From Hydractinia symbiolongicarpus (taxonomy: Eukaryota; Cnidaria; Hydrozoa; Anthoathecata; Hydractiniidae), in assembly GCF_029227915.1 (NCBI RefSeq), contig NC_079876.1, positions 13,268,001 through 13,332,000 of the forward strand: DNA of 64,000 nt. The letters run 5' to 3'. Positions 10,401 through 20,049 of the stretch are shown piece by piece. Made by a program: the position numbers and the translations under genes. How positions within the stretch are numbered: position 1 is the stretch's first letter; each line of letters starts with the position of its first letter. The notes beneath the pieces are model-generated. The model had not been told where the DNA came from, ran no database searches, and saw only the letters and a program-made list of their open reading frames with translations.

Positions 10401-13400
10401 GGTCAACAAAACCGATAAGATCACCATTATGCTTATCCCACACAAGACTTTCTTGAATTTTCATTTCATCCATTAATAATATTGCATATTTCTCATGTGG
10501 TGGGAATAGACCGTATTACACAATTCCTGGATAACGTCTTTATTAAAACCCTGTTTTGGATAAATATAGTTCCTATAGTCCCTTAAACGACATCTACTAG
10601 GGAGTACCAAGAAACCACTGTCTTTCTTATCGCCAACACGAATCTCATCATAAAAGGCGGGGGATTTTGCTGCTAAACCCAAGCAGTAACGAATAATCGT
10701 AGGATGATAGCGAACATCAGTTTTCGATGATGATAAATATTTCTGCTGCTCTTCCCAAAAACATTTCATGAATGGTGATATCTTGCGACTAGTTGTTGAC
10801 ATAATTTTTATGAAATCATCACAAGACTTTTTTGGACTGGAACTGCACAAGTGGAAATTTCATCTTGCATTTTATTTAACTCTTCATTAATTCTTTATTT
10901 TCTAACCGATAACTTTGAAGGGCTTTTATGATTCAGTCTGGAGAAGTCATGGAAATTGGTGCTTTAAGTTTGGCAGGTGAAATTAAATTGTCCCTTTTTC
11001 CTTTTCAAACTTAGGCTTTCTTTTGACTCCGACCTAACACATTCCAAGTATTTTTCAGAAGAAAGTGGAATAAGAACTATGCAATTTGGAGATCGATACC
11101 ATTTGCTTTGATGAAGAGGTGCACTAGTACTATCCTTGATGTTAAATACTTTTGGAACACAGTGCTCAAGAAAGCTACCAGCAAAGTGGTCTGTCAAACC
11201 TGGGCATAATTTAAAATCCATAATTAATCTTGTTAAATATGTGATTGTATTAAGTTTTAGTGAATAAGAATAAATGTCGTGTTTAGCAGGAATAGGCCTT
11301 AATAAAACACGAACAGTAAAAACAAGATTATTATCAACATATATCTCATAATTTGGAACTAAGTTGATAGCATCATGACAGGTAAGAGAAGCACAATCAC
11401 TTGTAGAGGCAAAACTCCAACCGACTAATTTCAACAACTGAGTTTTAGAAGTAAAATCTGTAAATGACTTGTATCGATCAGTAATGACATTTTCCACTGG
11501 TTCAATTTTTTTCTGCAAAATAGATTGTGCTGATTGACGAGGCTTAGAAGATGTGGAGGATGAAGGAAAACTTTTGATAGGAAGGCTTATTGTAGGGATA
11601 GTATAGGAACAAGTGTGGTTCTGCTAGAATGATTACCATTCATTTGATTTTCGCTGAGTTGCTTTTCACAAATATATATTTTCCTTCTTTGAATTCTCCC
11701 TTAGAGCATGATCAACTTCCCTATCTTTTATCACAACAGCAACTAACTTTTCTCTCCACGACTTGTCAAATTGATTCTCACCAGCAGGAACTTTAAAAAT
11801 AGATAGACCTATATATTTAGCTCTTTGTGAAACTGTGCAACCGTATATAGAGCAATTTTTGCCAGTCATGTTAAAGATAATTCTGTTTAAATGTTTGTTA
11901 ATCCTATGCTTACAGTAACTAACCAGCGTGCAGTCAAAGCACTGGGTACTAGGTATATTCTGCTAACAAAAACATAAACAATAGAGCCACGCGATTCACC
12001 AGACTCTTTTTCTTATGACTATGCTAAGATATAAAATTTCAGGCCAGCCTTTCCCGCGGGTAACAATAGTATCGGTCAATTATTACTTGCGGAGAAGGTA
12101 AGCCTAAAATTGTCTATGCAAATTTGAATCCTTACAAATTTACCTCCATAAAAATGCAAGCAAAAAGTTTTTTTCACTGTACGTAAAATCAAGTTTGTCA
12201 AACTTGTCTGAAAGTGTTTTGTTATACAAAAGCTAACATACCGATTAATGCCAACTTGATTCCGGTCATACTGTCTTGTACTTCCGGATATGATATACCT
12301 ACATAACACAAAATAACATTGATATAAACATTTATTCTGCGATGAAATCAGTTCTTCCAGCATTAAAAACGTTGCATAGAAAAACTATTCTTAATAATAC
12401 CTGGAGTGTCGAGCAATAAAATTCTGGGAGATTGAGACATCTAGAATTAACAAAAGTATTAAGTATTACCATAAAAGTCAGTTTAATGCACGTTAAGATA
12501 GTGGTCTCATAGATTCAAAAAAAAAAAAACAAGTACAAATACCACTAAAAACCTGCAGTACATCAAACAAACCATATATCAAACAGTAAAAACAACTTAC
12601 TTTTATAGATTGCATGACAGATCGTGTTACACCAGGCTTTTTACCAACGGGAGTAGCTTTTCCTCCTGCATGTGGAAAAAAGCATATTACATAGTAAAGA
12701 GTGGTTAAAATTGTTTCTGCAAACCCTTTTACGCTTTCCAAGATGCAAATTATAAGGTTATCTAACCTCGCTTTGTTAAGCTTGTAAATAAAAAAGAGAA
12801 CATTTGTTTTCAACAGTAACATAAACAGTAACATCTGAACAACATTTACTCTGAACAAAATATACTCTGAACAACATTTACTCTGAAAAACATTTACTCT
12901 GAACAACATTTCCTCTGAACAACATTTCCTCTGAACAACATTTCCTCTAAACAACATTCGCTATGAACAACATTCGCTATGAACAACATTCGCTATGAAC
13001 AACACTTACTCTAAACAGCATTCGCTATGAACAACATTCGCTATGAACAACATTGACTCTGAACATTATTCGCTCTGAACAACATACGCTCTAAACAATA
13101 CTGGTTATAAACAACTGTCGCTGTGAGCAACACTCGCTATAAACAACATTCGCTATGAACAACATTCGCTATGAACAACATTCGCTATGAACAACATTCG
13201 CTATGAACAACATTCGCTATGAACAACATTCGCTATAAACAACATTTACTTTGAACACTATTTACTATGAACAACATTTACTCTGAACAACATTCGTTAA
13301 AACAACATTCATTATGAATAACATTCACTATGAACAACAATCGCTCTGAATAACATTCGCTATGAACAACATTCGCCATGAACAACACTTGTTATGAACA

Positions 13401-16400
13401 ACATTTGCTATGAACAACATTTTGGCTATGAACAAAATTCGCTATGAACAACATTCGTTATGAAAAATATTTGCTATGAACAACATTTTGGCTATGAACA
13501 ACATTTGCTATGACCAATATTAGCTATGAACAACATTTGGTATGAACAAAATTCGCTCTAAACAACATTGGCTCTGAACAACATACGCTCTAAACAACAT
13601 TGGTTATAAACAACAGTCGCTATGAGCAAAACCTGCTATGAACAACATTCGCTATGAACAACATTCGCTATAAACAACACTTGCTATAAACAACATTCAC
13701 TATGAACAACATTAGTTATGAACAACATACGCTCTCAATAACATTCGCTCTGAATGACATTCGCTATGAACAACATTTGCCATGAACAACATTCGCTATG
13801 AACAACATTCACTATGAACAACATTTTGGCTATGAACAACATTTGATATAAACCTTTTTTGATATATCAGAGTGATTAAAGAAAGATTCTAAAGTCATTT
13901 CATTTTACTCCTATACGATAATTGTAACCTGTTCTAAACTTTGGACATCAACTTAAGGTGAAAAAAAGACTTGTTTTTTTATAGCTTGGTTACAAATGAT
14001 GCTTTTTTTCTCTGAATTATTTTACCCGTTTTAACAATTACAAAGTAAATTAACATTATCAATATCAGTGCGGTGGCCAGATGATTTACCACATCAGATT
14101 AAAAACCGAAATTCAGCGCAATCTTAAACGTATTTCAAGAAAAATAAAAGAAACAAATCCAAGTGACCAGTAGTTAGACATTATGTAATGTTGTAATTGA
14201 CCATTTCGGACATAGATAATGACAAGTTGTGAACCAGCACCACACTCTCAGGATAGTAAATAGTGTTGGAAATATGTAAATAAGAATTATTTTCACCAAA
14301 TAGCTTTACAGGTGTATTTGCATTGACATAAAAGCTTCACCAATTAAAGTAAGCTAGCTGGGTAACCCCACGGTGAACCTCATGTTGAGTGCTAAATTGA
14401 AAGTAAAACATTCCGTACATATAGGTATTGTGTAAGTATGAGTGTTGTTTTAAATAAAAATCCCTGTCGTTAACAATCTAGTTAAAACTATCACCCACCA
14501 TTTTTATTATGTGGAATAAGTTGTCGTGAAAGCCCCAAAAATAACTCGCAGTAAAAGTATCACAGGCTGGTGCATTACGACCTAAATAATGCCTGTTATT
14601 GTATCAATTAGACCTTCATCCAACTTTAACACAATGTTCAAAGTATAACTAAGTATATTAAACATACAAAAGCCTTTATTAACCATCTGAAATGTTTGTT
14701 GCAGCCAACCTAACCAATTTTACTTTTTAGCTAAGCAGCTGGCCAAAATAATTAAGAATTATCAACATAGCTAGAAAGTATGATTATGTAATTATTGTGA
14801 CATGCAAAAGGTCAACAAAAGGGGCCTCTAAAGCTTAACACCATAATGATTAATGATTGGTTATTTGTAACAATCAGGGCTCATGAGTGGCTTACTACGC
14901 GTGAGCAATTCCAAAAGTTGGAAAATATATTGCATTTGTTATTTGTGGTTTTAACATTTCGCGTCTGATTCGCATGACATCCTTTTGACTGATAGACAGA
15001 ATACGGAAATATTAATATGGGGACTATGTAACGAGCACTATTATTGGTAAAATTCATTTTGTGCGAACTTTTTTTGCCAATTTTACTTTTAATTGTTTCA
15101 CTTAAACTTATATATACAATAAGCGTTTTATGTGAAATATTTACGCCAAGGATAACACAAAACATTGTGATAAGAAATTTTTACCTTTTGACATAAAATG
15201 GCGTCTTGCAGAGTTTATAAATGATGACTTTCCAACATTAGGAATTCCACAAACAATTACTTTATACTGTCGTTCATGCAATCCTTTCACAGGTGTCTCA
15301 CACTATAAAGACATTGGATATATATCAAATTTTAGTGGCTGAAATAGCAACAATCCCTTCACACGTGTCTCACATTATAACAACAAGATAGAAAATTTGG
15401 GGAAGATGTAATCTATTTTATATAAGAAACAAGAATTTTCACTTTAACCAAAGATTATAATTTTACGTGTGGTGTCTGCTCTCATTTTGTACTGATATTT
15501 TGACCACTTTTTTTATTATTTTAATGTGCGTTATAAATTAAAAAGTATAGTACAAAGCCATTGCTGGGACTATTTGCCTTTTCTTAAATTCAGCCTTAAA
15601 TTAAAGGTGTATTAAAGCAACTGAGATATATATAACAATTACCTGTTCAGATTTGACTCTATTTTGTTCTGTAAAAATCTGCTTTAACACTGGCATAACC
15701 TGAAAATAAAATAAATGCAATAACTTTCTAAACAAAGGTAAAACAAGACTATGTCAAAACAAAAACATTTTTAACTTTCTAAATTATTATTTTAAATTAC
15801 TATTCTAAATTGGGCACCACCTTTCACATTGATGTCAGGTTTTCAATTTTTATAATATCTAGTCTTAAATAAGGTGCATGAAGTAGAAACAAAGACCTAG
15901 CTAACAACAAAGCATCAGCTTAACTTATTCACTACTGCAGCAACTGTGTGCAAGAGCAACATTGTACCTGTTTAATAGCATGATTAAATCGAGCGTTGCA
16001 GTTACTAAACAATACTGCATCAGCATCATCATCCTTCAATATTTTATTTGAGATTTCCTAAACAAATTTAAAAAATAAAACAAGTATATTTGTAATTAAG
16101 AAGGTACCAGGACACTATAACGCGCAAATTTTAATTATTGATGAAATCTACAGGCTGTGAATATAAATTGCCAGTATGCTCTTCCTTATTTTTAAGGTAA
16201 AGAAATGATGGCGGAATAGCCTCATACAGACACAGTTAGCATATTATTATAAAACTAGTCGTTAGCTCGTGGAAAAATCCACAGGTTCGCCCGTCGCAGC
16301 TAGGCTACCATTTTGCGTGACAGACAGATGGACGAACAGACGTATACGGGCATTATAACAGAGATTTTTAAATCAAATTTGTTTCTGTGTCTGTATTTTT

Positions 16401-18178
16401 GATGAGCTCTGTAAGTTTATTTAGTAGGCCTTTTGAATGTGAAAAAACAACTGATACCTTTTCCACTTGACATAATATGCAAAGATGTAAATGACTTTGG
16501 TACAGTGAGGCGCACAAACCAATTAATTTAGCTTATGAACTAGTTTTGATAATCCAGTTTTGTTTCAATGTTTTTCACACATCAGTGCAGTTATTTAATC
16601 AAAAACATATCACAGTGATTTCAACAGCTACTTTCCCTTGCACCCTTTCATATTGGATTTATTAATATTTAAAAATATGCGTACACAAACCTTTGTCTTC
16701 TTTTCATCAGCAATATCTATTTTGTTCATTAGTATTATTCTGGGTTTATTTGCATACAAATCCTCAAATTGTGGATTGGTGCTGGAAAATGGAACCTAAA
16801 GAAAACACCAACCTAATTGCAGTTGTCCCTGGAGTTATTCTATTCACTATATAGTCAGAAAATCTTGAACCCTGTCCCTTGCTCTACAGCCTTTTGGAAC
16901 TGATTGCAGGTCACAAGCGCAAAATTGTAGATGACACTTTTGTTTGGAAGGTATAAAGGCAGGTTTACACCTGTTCCATTTTTCCCAATCAAACAGTTTA
17001 TCTTTGCCAGAGCGAAAAAACTTCTATTCAGGTGTTTTATTTTGCCAATTGGGTAAAAATCCCTGAAAAGCATTGCTAAAAGGTGGAATCACTCTTGTCG
17101 GACCGAATTTATTTCCCTTAACATTCCCCAACTTCACAAATGTTTACTCTAAAGAACGATTTTAATACTCTTTTAAACATCTTTTTATATTATTTGTTCA
17201 TTTATGTGACATTATCACTTACTATTATTATTACAAACAATATCACAAACATTATCACAAAAATTACCACAAACAATATTTGTTTGCTTCGCTGGTACAA
17301 ATTAAACACAGGATATAACAACAACTTATAGTTTCAGGATGAATACCTTTGCATGTTTTAAGACAGAGAGAAAGGTAAAAAATGACGTTAACGCGATGTC
17401 TTTTCCAAGGAAGAATCGTGCTGATCCTTTTGACAAGAGAATACAAAACACTAAAACTGAAAAAATAAACTTACTCTAGCATCTCGTATTTCAATAACAC
17501 AATCACAATTATTAACAATGCCCCTCATTGCTCGCATGCCTAAATAAGAAATAAAGAAAGAAAATAACAGCTTGCAATTTGCAAACCAACATGTACATCC
17601 GAAATTGTTGAATGATCAAGAAACACTTACAGTCAGCCATTAAAGTTTATTTCACGCTCCTTTTTTTTAGCTGTCATTGCATCATATTTAAAAATAACAC
17701 GAAAGATATCCTTTTATTGTATTACAAATTAAACTTAAAGTTATAAACGTCTGCTAAATTAGTGTAATATTCAACAAACACTGACCAGTTTGATGTTGCA
17801 ATACAAAACTAAAAATCAAAAGTACAGCTTTTTGCTTACTTGCATTCTACATTACAAAATCATTTATTATCTGACTACATCCCGTCTAAAATATAACAAC
17901 ACATTTGCTTGGGAACTTACTTTTGTATTTCAGGATAGTTCAAAATTGAATGGAATTCAGTTTTGTCACACTATTTAAATAATGGCTTTCCAAACCAGTT
18001 AGTATGAGTCCATAAAAAACCCTGTTATAATAAGGCACAAACGAATTAATTTTTTTGTATCAGTTAGGTAATATTTAATAATAGCATTATTACCTTTCGC
18101 CATATGGAATGGAAGAACTCTGTGGAAAATATCTGGTAAGAAATAGATTGGAAACTTGAATGAAGGTCTGCTTGCCAT
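4431..18178 (-). CDS. MTG1: Mitochondrial ribosome-associated GTPase 1 (MTG1/YlqF family), 13 exons
   Basis: MTG1 is a circularly permuted GTPase that acts in mitochondrial large-subunit ribosome assembly. Exons: 18094-18178, 17475-17539, 16691-16795, 15968-16057, 15643-15699, 15185-15302, 12601-12665, 12401-12440, 12087-12103, 6055-6087, 5918-5999, 4905-4993, 4431-4522. All have GT-AG borders, and phases agree except at exons 10/11. Exon 1 begins [10 protein letters not shown] and ends in FHMAKG, the family's N-terminal signature. Exon 3 holds the G4 motif (LMNKID), exon 6 the P-loop (GIPNVGKSS), exon 7 the switch segment (KPGVTR), exon 8 G3 (LLLDTPG). Exon 11 reads [20 protein letters not shown], exon 12 [14 protein letters not shown], exon 13 [15 protein letters not shown] and stop. 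The length is about 312 residues, close to the usual 330. The P-like transposon lies between exons 9 and 10. Confidence 0.85.
4982..5163. repeat. 91-bp direct tandem duplication over an MTG1 splice acceptor
   Basis: Two near-identical 91-bp copies (4982-5072 and 5073-5163) both begin ATCTTTAGATATCTATAAAA. Read on the minus strand, each carries the 3' splice site (TTTTTTATAG) and the first 12 nt of MTG1 exon 12. The copy at 5073 is thus a decoy acceptor upstream of the real one. Confidence 0.85.
5164..5917. other. MTG1 intron without a recognised feature
   Basis: This is the intron between exons 11 and 12 of the MTG1-like gene. It has T-rich repetitive wording (for example GATTTTTTGT.ACCTAAATG appearing twice, near 5420 and 5550), which suggests an old dispersed repeat. 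No ORF was recognised. Confidence 0.5.
6055..6087 (-). CDS. MTG1: MTG1 exon 10, abutting the P-like element
   Basis: The 33-nt exon ends AACAAG before GTAAGA. Read in the phase set by exon 9 it gives [11 protein letters not shown], which aligns with the family segment just after DTPG. That phase does not join exon 11 correctly; the other phase ([11 protein letters not shown]) does join it. Either an exon border differs from my model or a one-base change has occurred. The acceptor AG lies only 7 nt from the end of the transposon. Confidence 0.5.
6095..6146 (+). repeat. Left terminal inverted repeat of the P-like element
   Basis: It begins CATAGTCATAAGAAAAAGAG and continues into a segment containing TCTGGTAA and TATTGTT. 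The same order appears inverted at the right end, with a 4-nt insertion (TTAG) and a few changes here. Confidence 0.8.
6860..7657 (-). mobile_element. Penelope-like retroelement fragment with GIY-YIG domain
   Basis: The minus-strand ORF 7628-7266 contains a GIY-YIG endonuclease core: [20 protein letters not shown] then FKQRVQEHM, preceded by a basic N-terminal part. This is the C-terminal domain of Penelope-like ORFs. The reverse transcriptase is missing, so the copy is 5'-truncated. Downstream (6860-7100) is the likely terminal-repeat region with a hammerhead-like motif. The borders are inferred from where the interrupted host reading frame (KERNII / [10 protein letters not shown]) breaks and resumes. 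Confidence 0.75.
6944..6983 (-). ncRNA. Hammerhead-ribozyme-like motif (degenerate)
   Basis: On the minus strand the order CCGATGA, then a stem GGGAG / CTCCC closed by AAGGAT, then GAAAC followed by GTC, matches the hammerhead core (CUGAUGA, stem II, GAAA). One core base differs (C for U in CUGAUGA), so it may be inactive. Penelope-like elements are known to carry hammerheads in their terminal repeats, which fits its place downstream of the GIY-YIG ORF. Confidence 0.5.
7937..9460. repeat. 762-bp tandem duplication inside the P-like element
   Basis: 7937-8698 and 8699-9460 are nearly identical, differing at only a few bases. The unit covers the end of the plus-strand gene relic and the extreme C-terminus of the convergent transposase relic. 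The near identity, against older decay around it, shows the duplication is recent. Confidence 0.9.
9355..11869 (-). pseudogene. P-element/THAP9-like transposase relic
   Basis: The N-terminus (11869-11666) is THAP-like: CSIYGC near the start, SWREKLVAV in the middle, then a break where the conserved Cys should come. The central fragment at 11518-10964 is P-like. 10850-10473 shows the P hallmark [13 protein letters not shown] and [14 protein letters not shown]. 10473-10207 has [13 protein letters not shown] and GDLIGFVDL, which carries a catalytic Asp of the RNase-H-like fold. 9854-9615 shows [13 protein letters not shown] and [10 protein letters not shown]. 9642-9355 ends with [18 protein letters not shown], the typical C-terminus. 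The order is that of P transposases, but frameshifts and stops separate the blocks. Confidence 0.85.
11976..12023 (-). repeat. Right terminal inverted repeat of the P-like element
   Basis: On the minus strand it starts CATAGTCATAAGAAAAAGAG, then TCTGGTGAATCG and TCTATTGTT, mirroring the left end. Confidence 0.8.
12834..13855. repeat. 1-kb minisatellite of a 16-bp unit
   Basis: About sixty copies of CTATGAACAACATTCG and variants (CTCTGAACAACATTTA, TATAAACAAC...) lie head to tail. The array is in the MTG1 intron between exons 6 and 7. The small ORF overlapping its left end is a by-product of the repeat and of exon 7. Confidence 0.95.
13856..15184. other. MTG1 intron 6, remainder
   Basis: AT-rich intronic DNA between the minisatellite and exon 6. 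No recognised element or conserved coding segment. Confidence 0.5.
16255..16364 (-). mobile_element. Short non-autonomous Helitron
   Basis: Read on the minus strand it begins TCTCTGTTATAATG after an A and ends with a hairpin (TGTGGATTTTTCCACG, near-perfect arms) followed about 9 nt later by CTAG before a T. These are Helitron rules: TC start, 3' hairpin, CTRR end, insertion between A and T. It is 110 bp long, in an MTG1 intron, with relatives at 56005-56113 and 39622. Confidence 0.75.
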
Positions 18179-20004
18179 TATGCGTGTTAAATTTAATTTT
18201 CTCTCTATAATATTGTTATATATTTAAAACCAGTACTCAAACTTAACTAGATTTTAAAGACAATTTTGATTTTAAATAAGTCAAAGTATATTAATAATTT
18301 TATTTTGACACAAAGCAAGTCTAAAATATGGCTACAATAAACCATTTAGTGGAATGAAAATAAAATTAAAAATGTATCTCATCCCTTAATTTCTCATTAT
18401 TTATACTGGAAAAAAAATAAAGTGTGAGGAAGTAAATGGCATAAAAATACACAACAAGGTATATGCATAATTATAAGTGAAGAAGGTTTTTGTGTCATGC
18501 ATTGGTTTTCAGGATTAAAATACGTTGTTTTTTGTTTAGTAAAAATGAATGTTACAAAACTATGGAAATGTCACAGCGGGTGGCTTAGTTTATTTGTTCA
18601 GCAATTATTTGCCACAGTAAATCTTTTCAAAAACAAAAATTTGCATTTGCGTTTGTAAAAATTTGTTGTCAAAATGTTTTTGATGTCTATTATTCTCTAA
18701 ATAAATAAGTAAATACTGAATTAAGAAAAAAGTATTTATTTATTTTTTGGGCACACATCACAGACAATTATAAAGGACAAATTAGCAATAAATAACAACA
18801 AACAATAAATTTTTTGCCTTTCTTTAAAAATACAAAAATTTAGAAAAAATGTAAAAAAGAAAATTTTGGAAAGATATATATACAATACAAAAATAATCAC
18901 ATCTTTTACATTTCATCTGATCAGTTTATATGTAAACATTGACATATTGTCAAAACACCATGGCGGAGGTGACATATTTATACTTTAATAATTGTTAACA
19001 CAAAGATCTTAATATTATTTACAAAAGATAACTAAGAACTCTTCCTTCAAATACAAACACAACAAAAAAAGTAATCTTTGCAGGCATACCATAAATTGTT
19101 GTGATTCAACATAAATAATATAAAAACAGCATACAAAATAACCAAATGTCATATTTTTTTGAGGAGATTTGAGAAGAAAACCTAAATTTAAAAAATAATT
19201 GAGGACATTTGAGATGTGAGGAGTTATGAGGAGGCGTGGTAACCCTGTACAAACACTCATAAAAAATAAATTAATCAGGAAAATTAAAAATAAAATAAAG
19301 ACATATGTTAAGATTTATATACCCTGCCTTATACATAAAAATATATTTTTTCAGATGTAACATATGATTAAGAGCTGGAAAAGATGTGTATGATTTGTTT
19401 TGTTTTTAATCTTGATAACAAGCTTTGATAAATCTACTAATTAATGTATGCCACTGTGTGTTAAAATAAATAAAGCACTGCTTTAGGGGTTTATCAAGGT
19501 ATATGATGATGTAAATATGTTTTAACCTATCCAGTTTATTATTCTCAGTAATGTTTCGAATAAACGCCCCCTTCTATGAAACACCCCCATCGAATAGACG
19601 CCCCTCCTTTTCAGTCATTTTTTAAATAAACGCCCCCATCGAATAGACGCCCCTCCCTCATAGGCAATAGTGAAAGTATACTTACTTAATCACTTTTTTC
19701 CTAAATCTTAGGTTTAAGGTTAGAAGCATTATGGTATTACTTATTTACCCTGATTATCATTTATACAAGCAATTCTTTCTGAGTATCTAAATTCTGCATA
19801 AGTATTTAAACTGTAAAGACTTATATCTGGGAAAACAACAACAAAAATTTAAAATAATAAAAAGATTTATAGACAACTTTTTAAGCTCCTTTATATGAAA
19901 TCAACAAGCCGTTTGTTTTATGATGATTGAGCATTATGATGATTAGTCAATATTTCATTCATTTATGTATTATTTACAAAATTGTTTGAATAAAACATTA
20001 CATA
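18179..20004. other. Intergenic, between MTG1 start and STRA6-like 3' end
   Basis: Both flanking genes are on the minus strand, so this holds the presumed MTG1 promoter. It is AT-rich with poly-A/T runs and no recognised ORF. A short GC-rich repeat lies at 19555-19662. Confidence 0.6.
19555..19662. repeat. ATAAACGCCCCC/ATAGACGCCCC repeat
   Basis: GAATAAACGCCCCC and ATCGAATAGACGCCCCTCC alternate and recur two to three times in about 110 bp, in sharp contrast to the AT-rich surroundings. It may be part of an old transposon end. Confidence 0.6.
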
Positions 20005-20010
20005 TTTATT
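20005..20010 (-). terminator. Poly(A) signal of the STRA6-like gene
   Basis: AATAAA on the minus strand, 39 bases after the TGA at 20050. Confidence 0.55.
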
Positions 20011-20049
20011 TTAATAGTTTAAAGTTGATTGAAAAATATATAAATTATG

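Larger units (their letters stand above)
6095..12023. mobile_element. P-element-like DNA transposon with two convergent gene relics
   Basis: The inverted ends start CATAGTCATAAGAAAAAGAG, a perfect 20-bp match, followed by a weaker match of about 30 bp (6095-6146 and 11976-12023). Flanking CTAAAAT (left) and CTAAGAT (right) look like a decayed 7-8 bp target duplication; P elements make 8 bp. Inside, a THAP/P-type transposase relic runs on the minus strand from the right end and a second gene relic runs on the plus strand from the left end. They meet near 8.2-9.4 kb. A Penelope-like fragment (6860-7657) and a 762-bp tandem duplication add about 1.56 kb, so the original element was about 4.4 kb. 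The whole lies in an intron of the MTG1-like gene. Confidence 0.8.

Noticed and set aside
12493-12957. 154-codon open frame on the minus strand
   Set aside because: It is a chance joining of minisatellite, intron and MTG1 exon 7; only 12601-12665 is real coding.
12834-13855. CRISPR-like array
   Set aside because: The units are contiguous with no unique spacers, and the genome is eukaryotic; it is a minisatellite.
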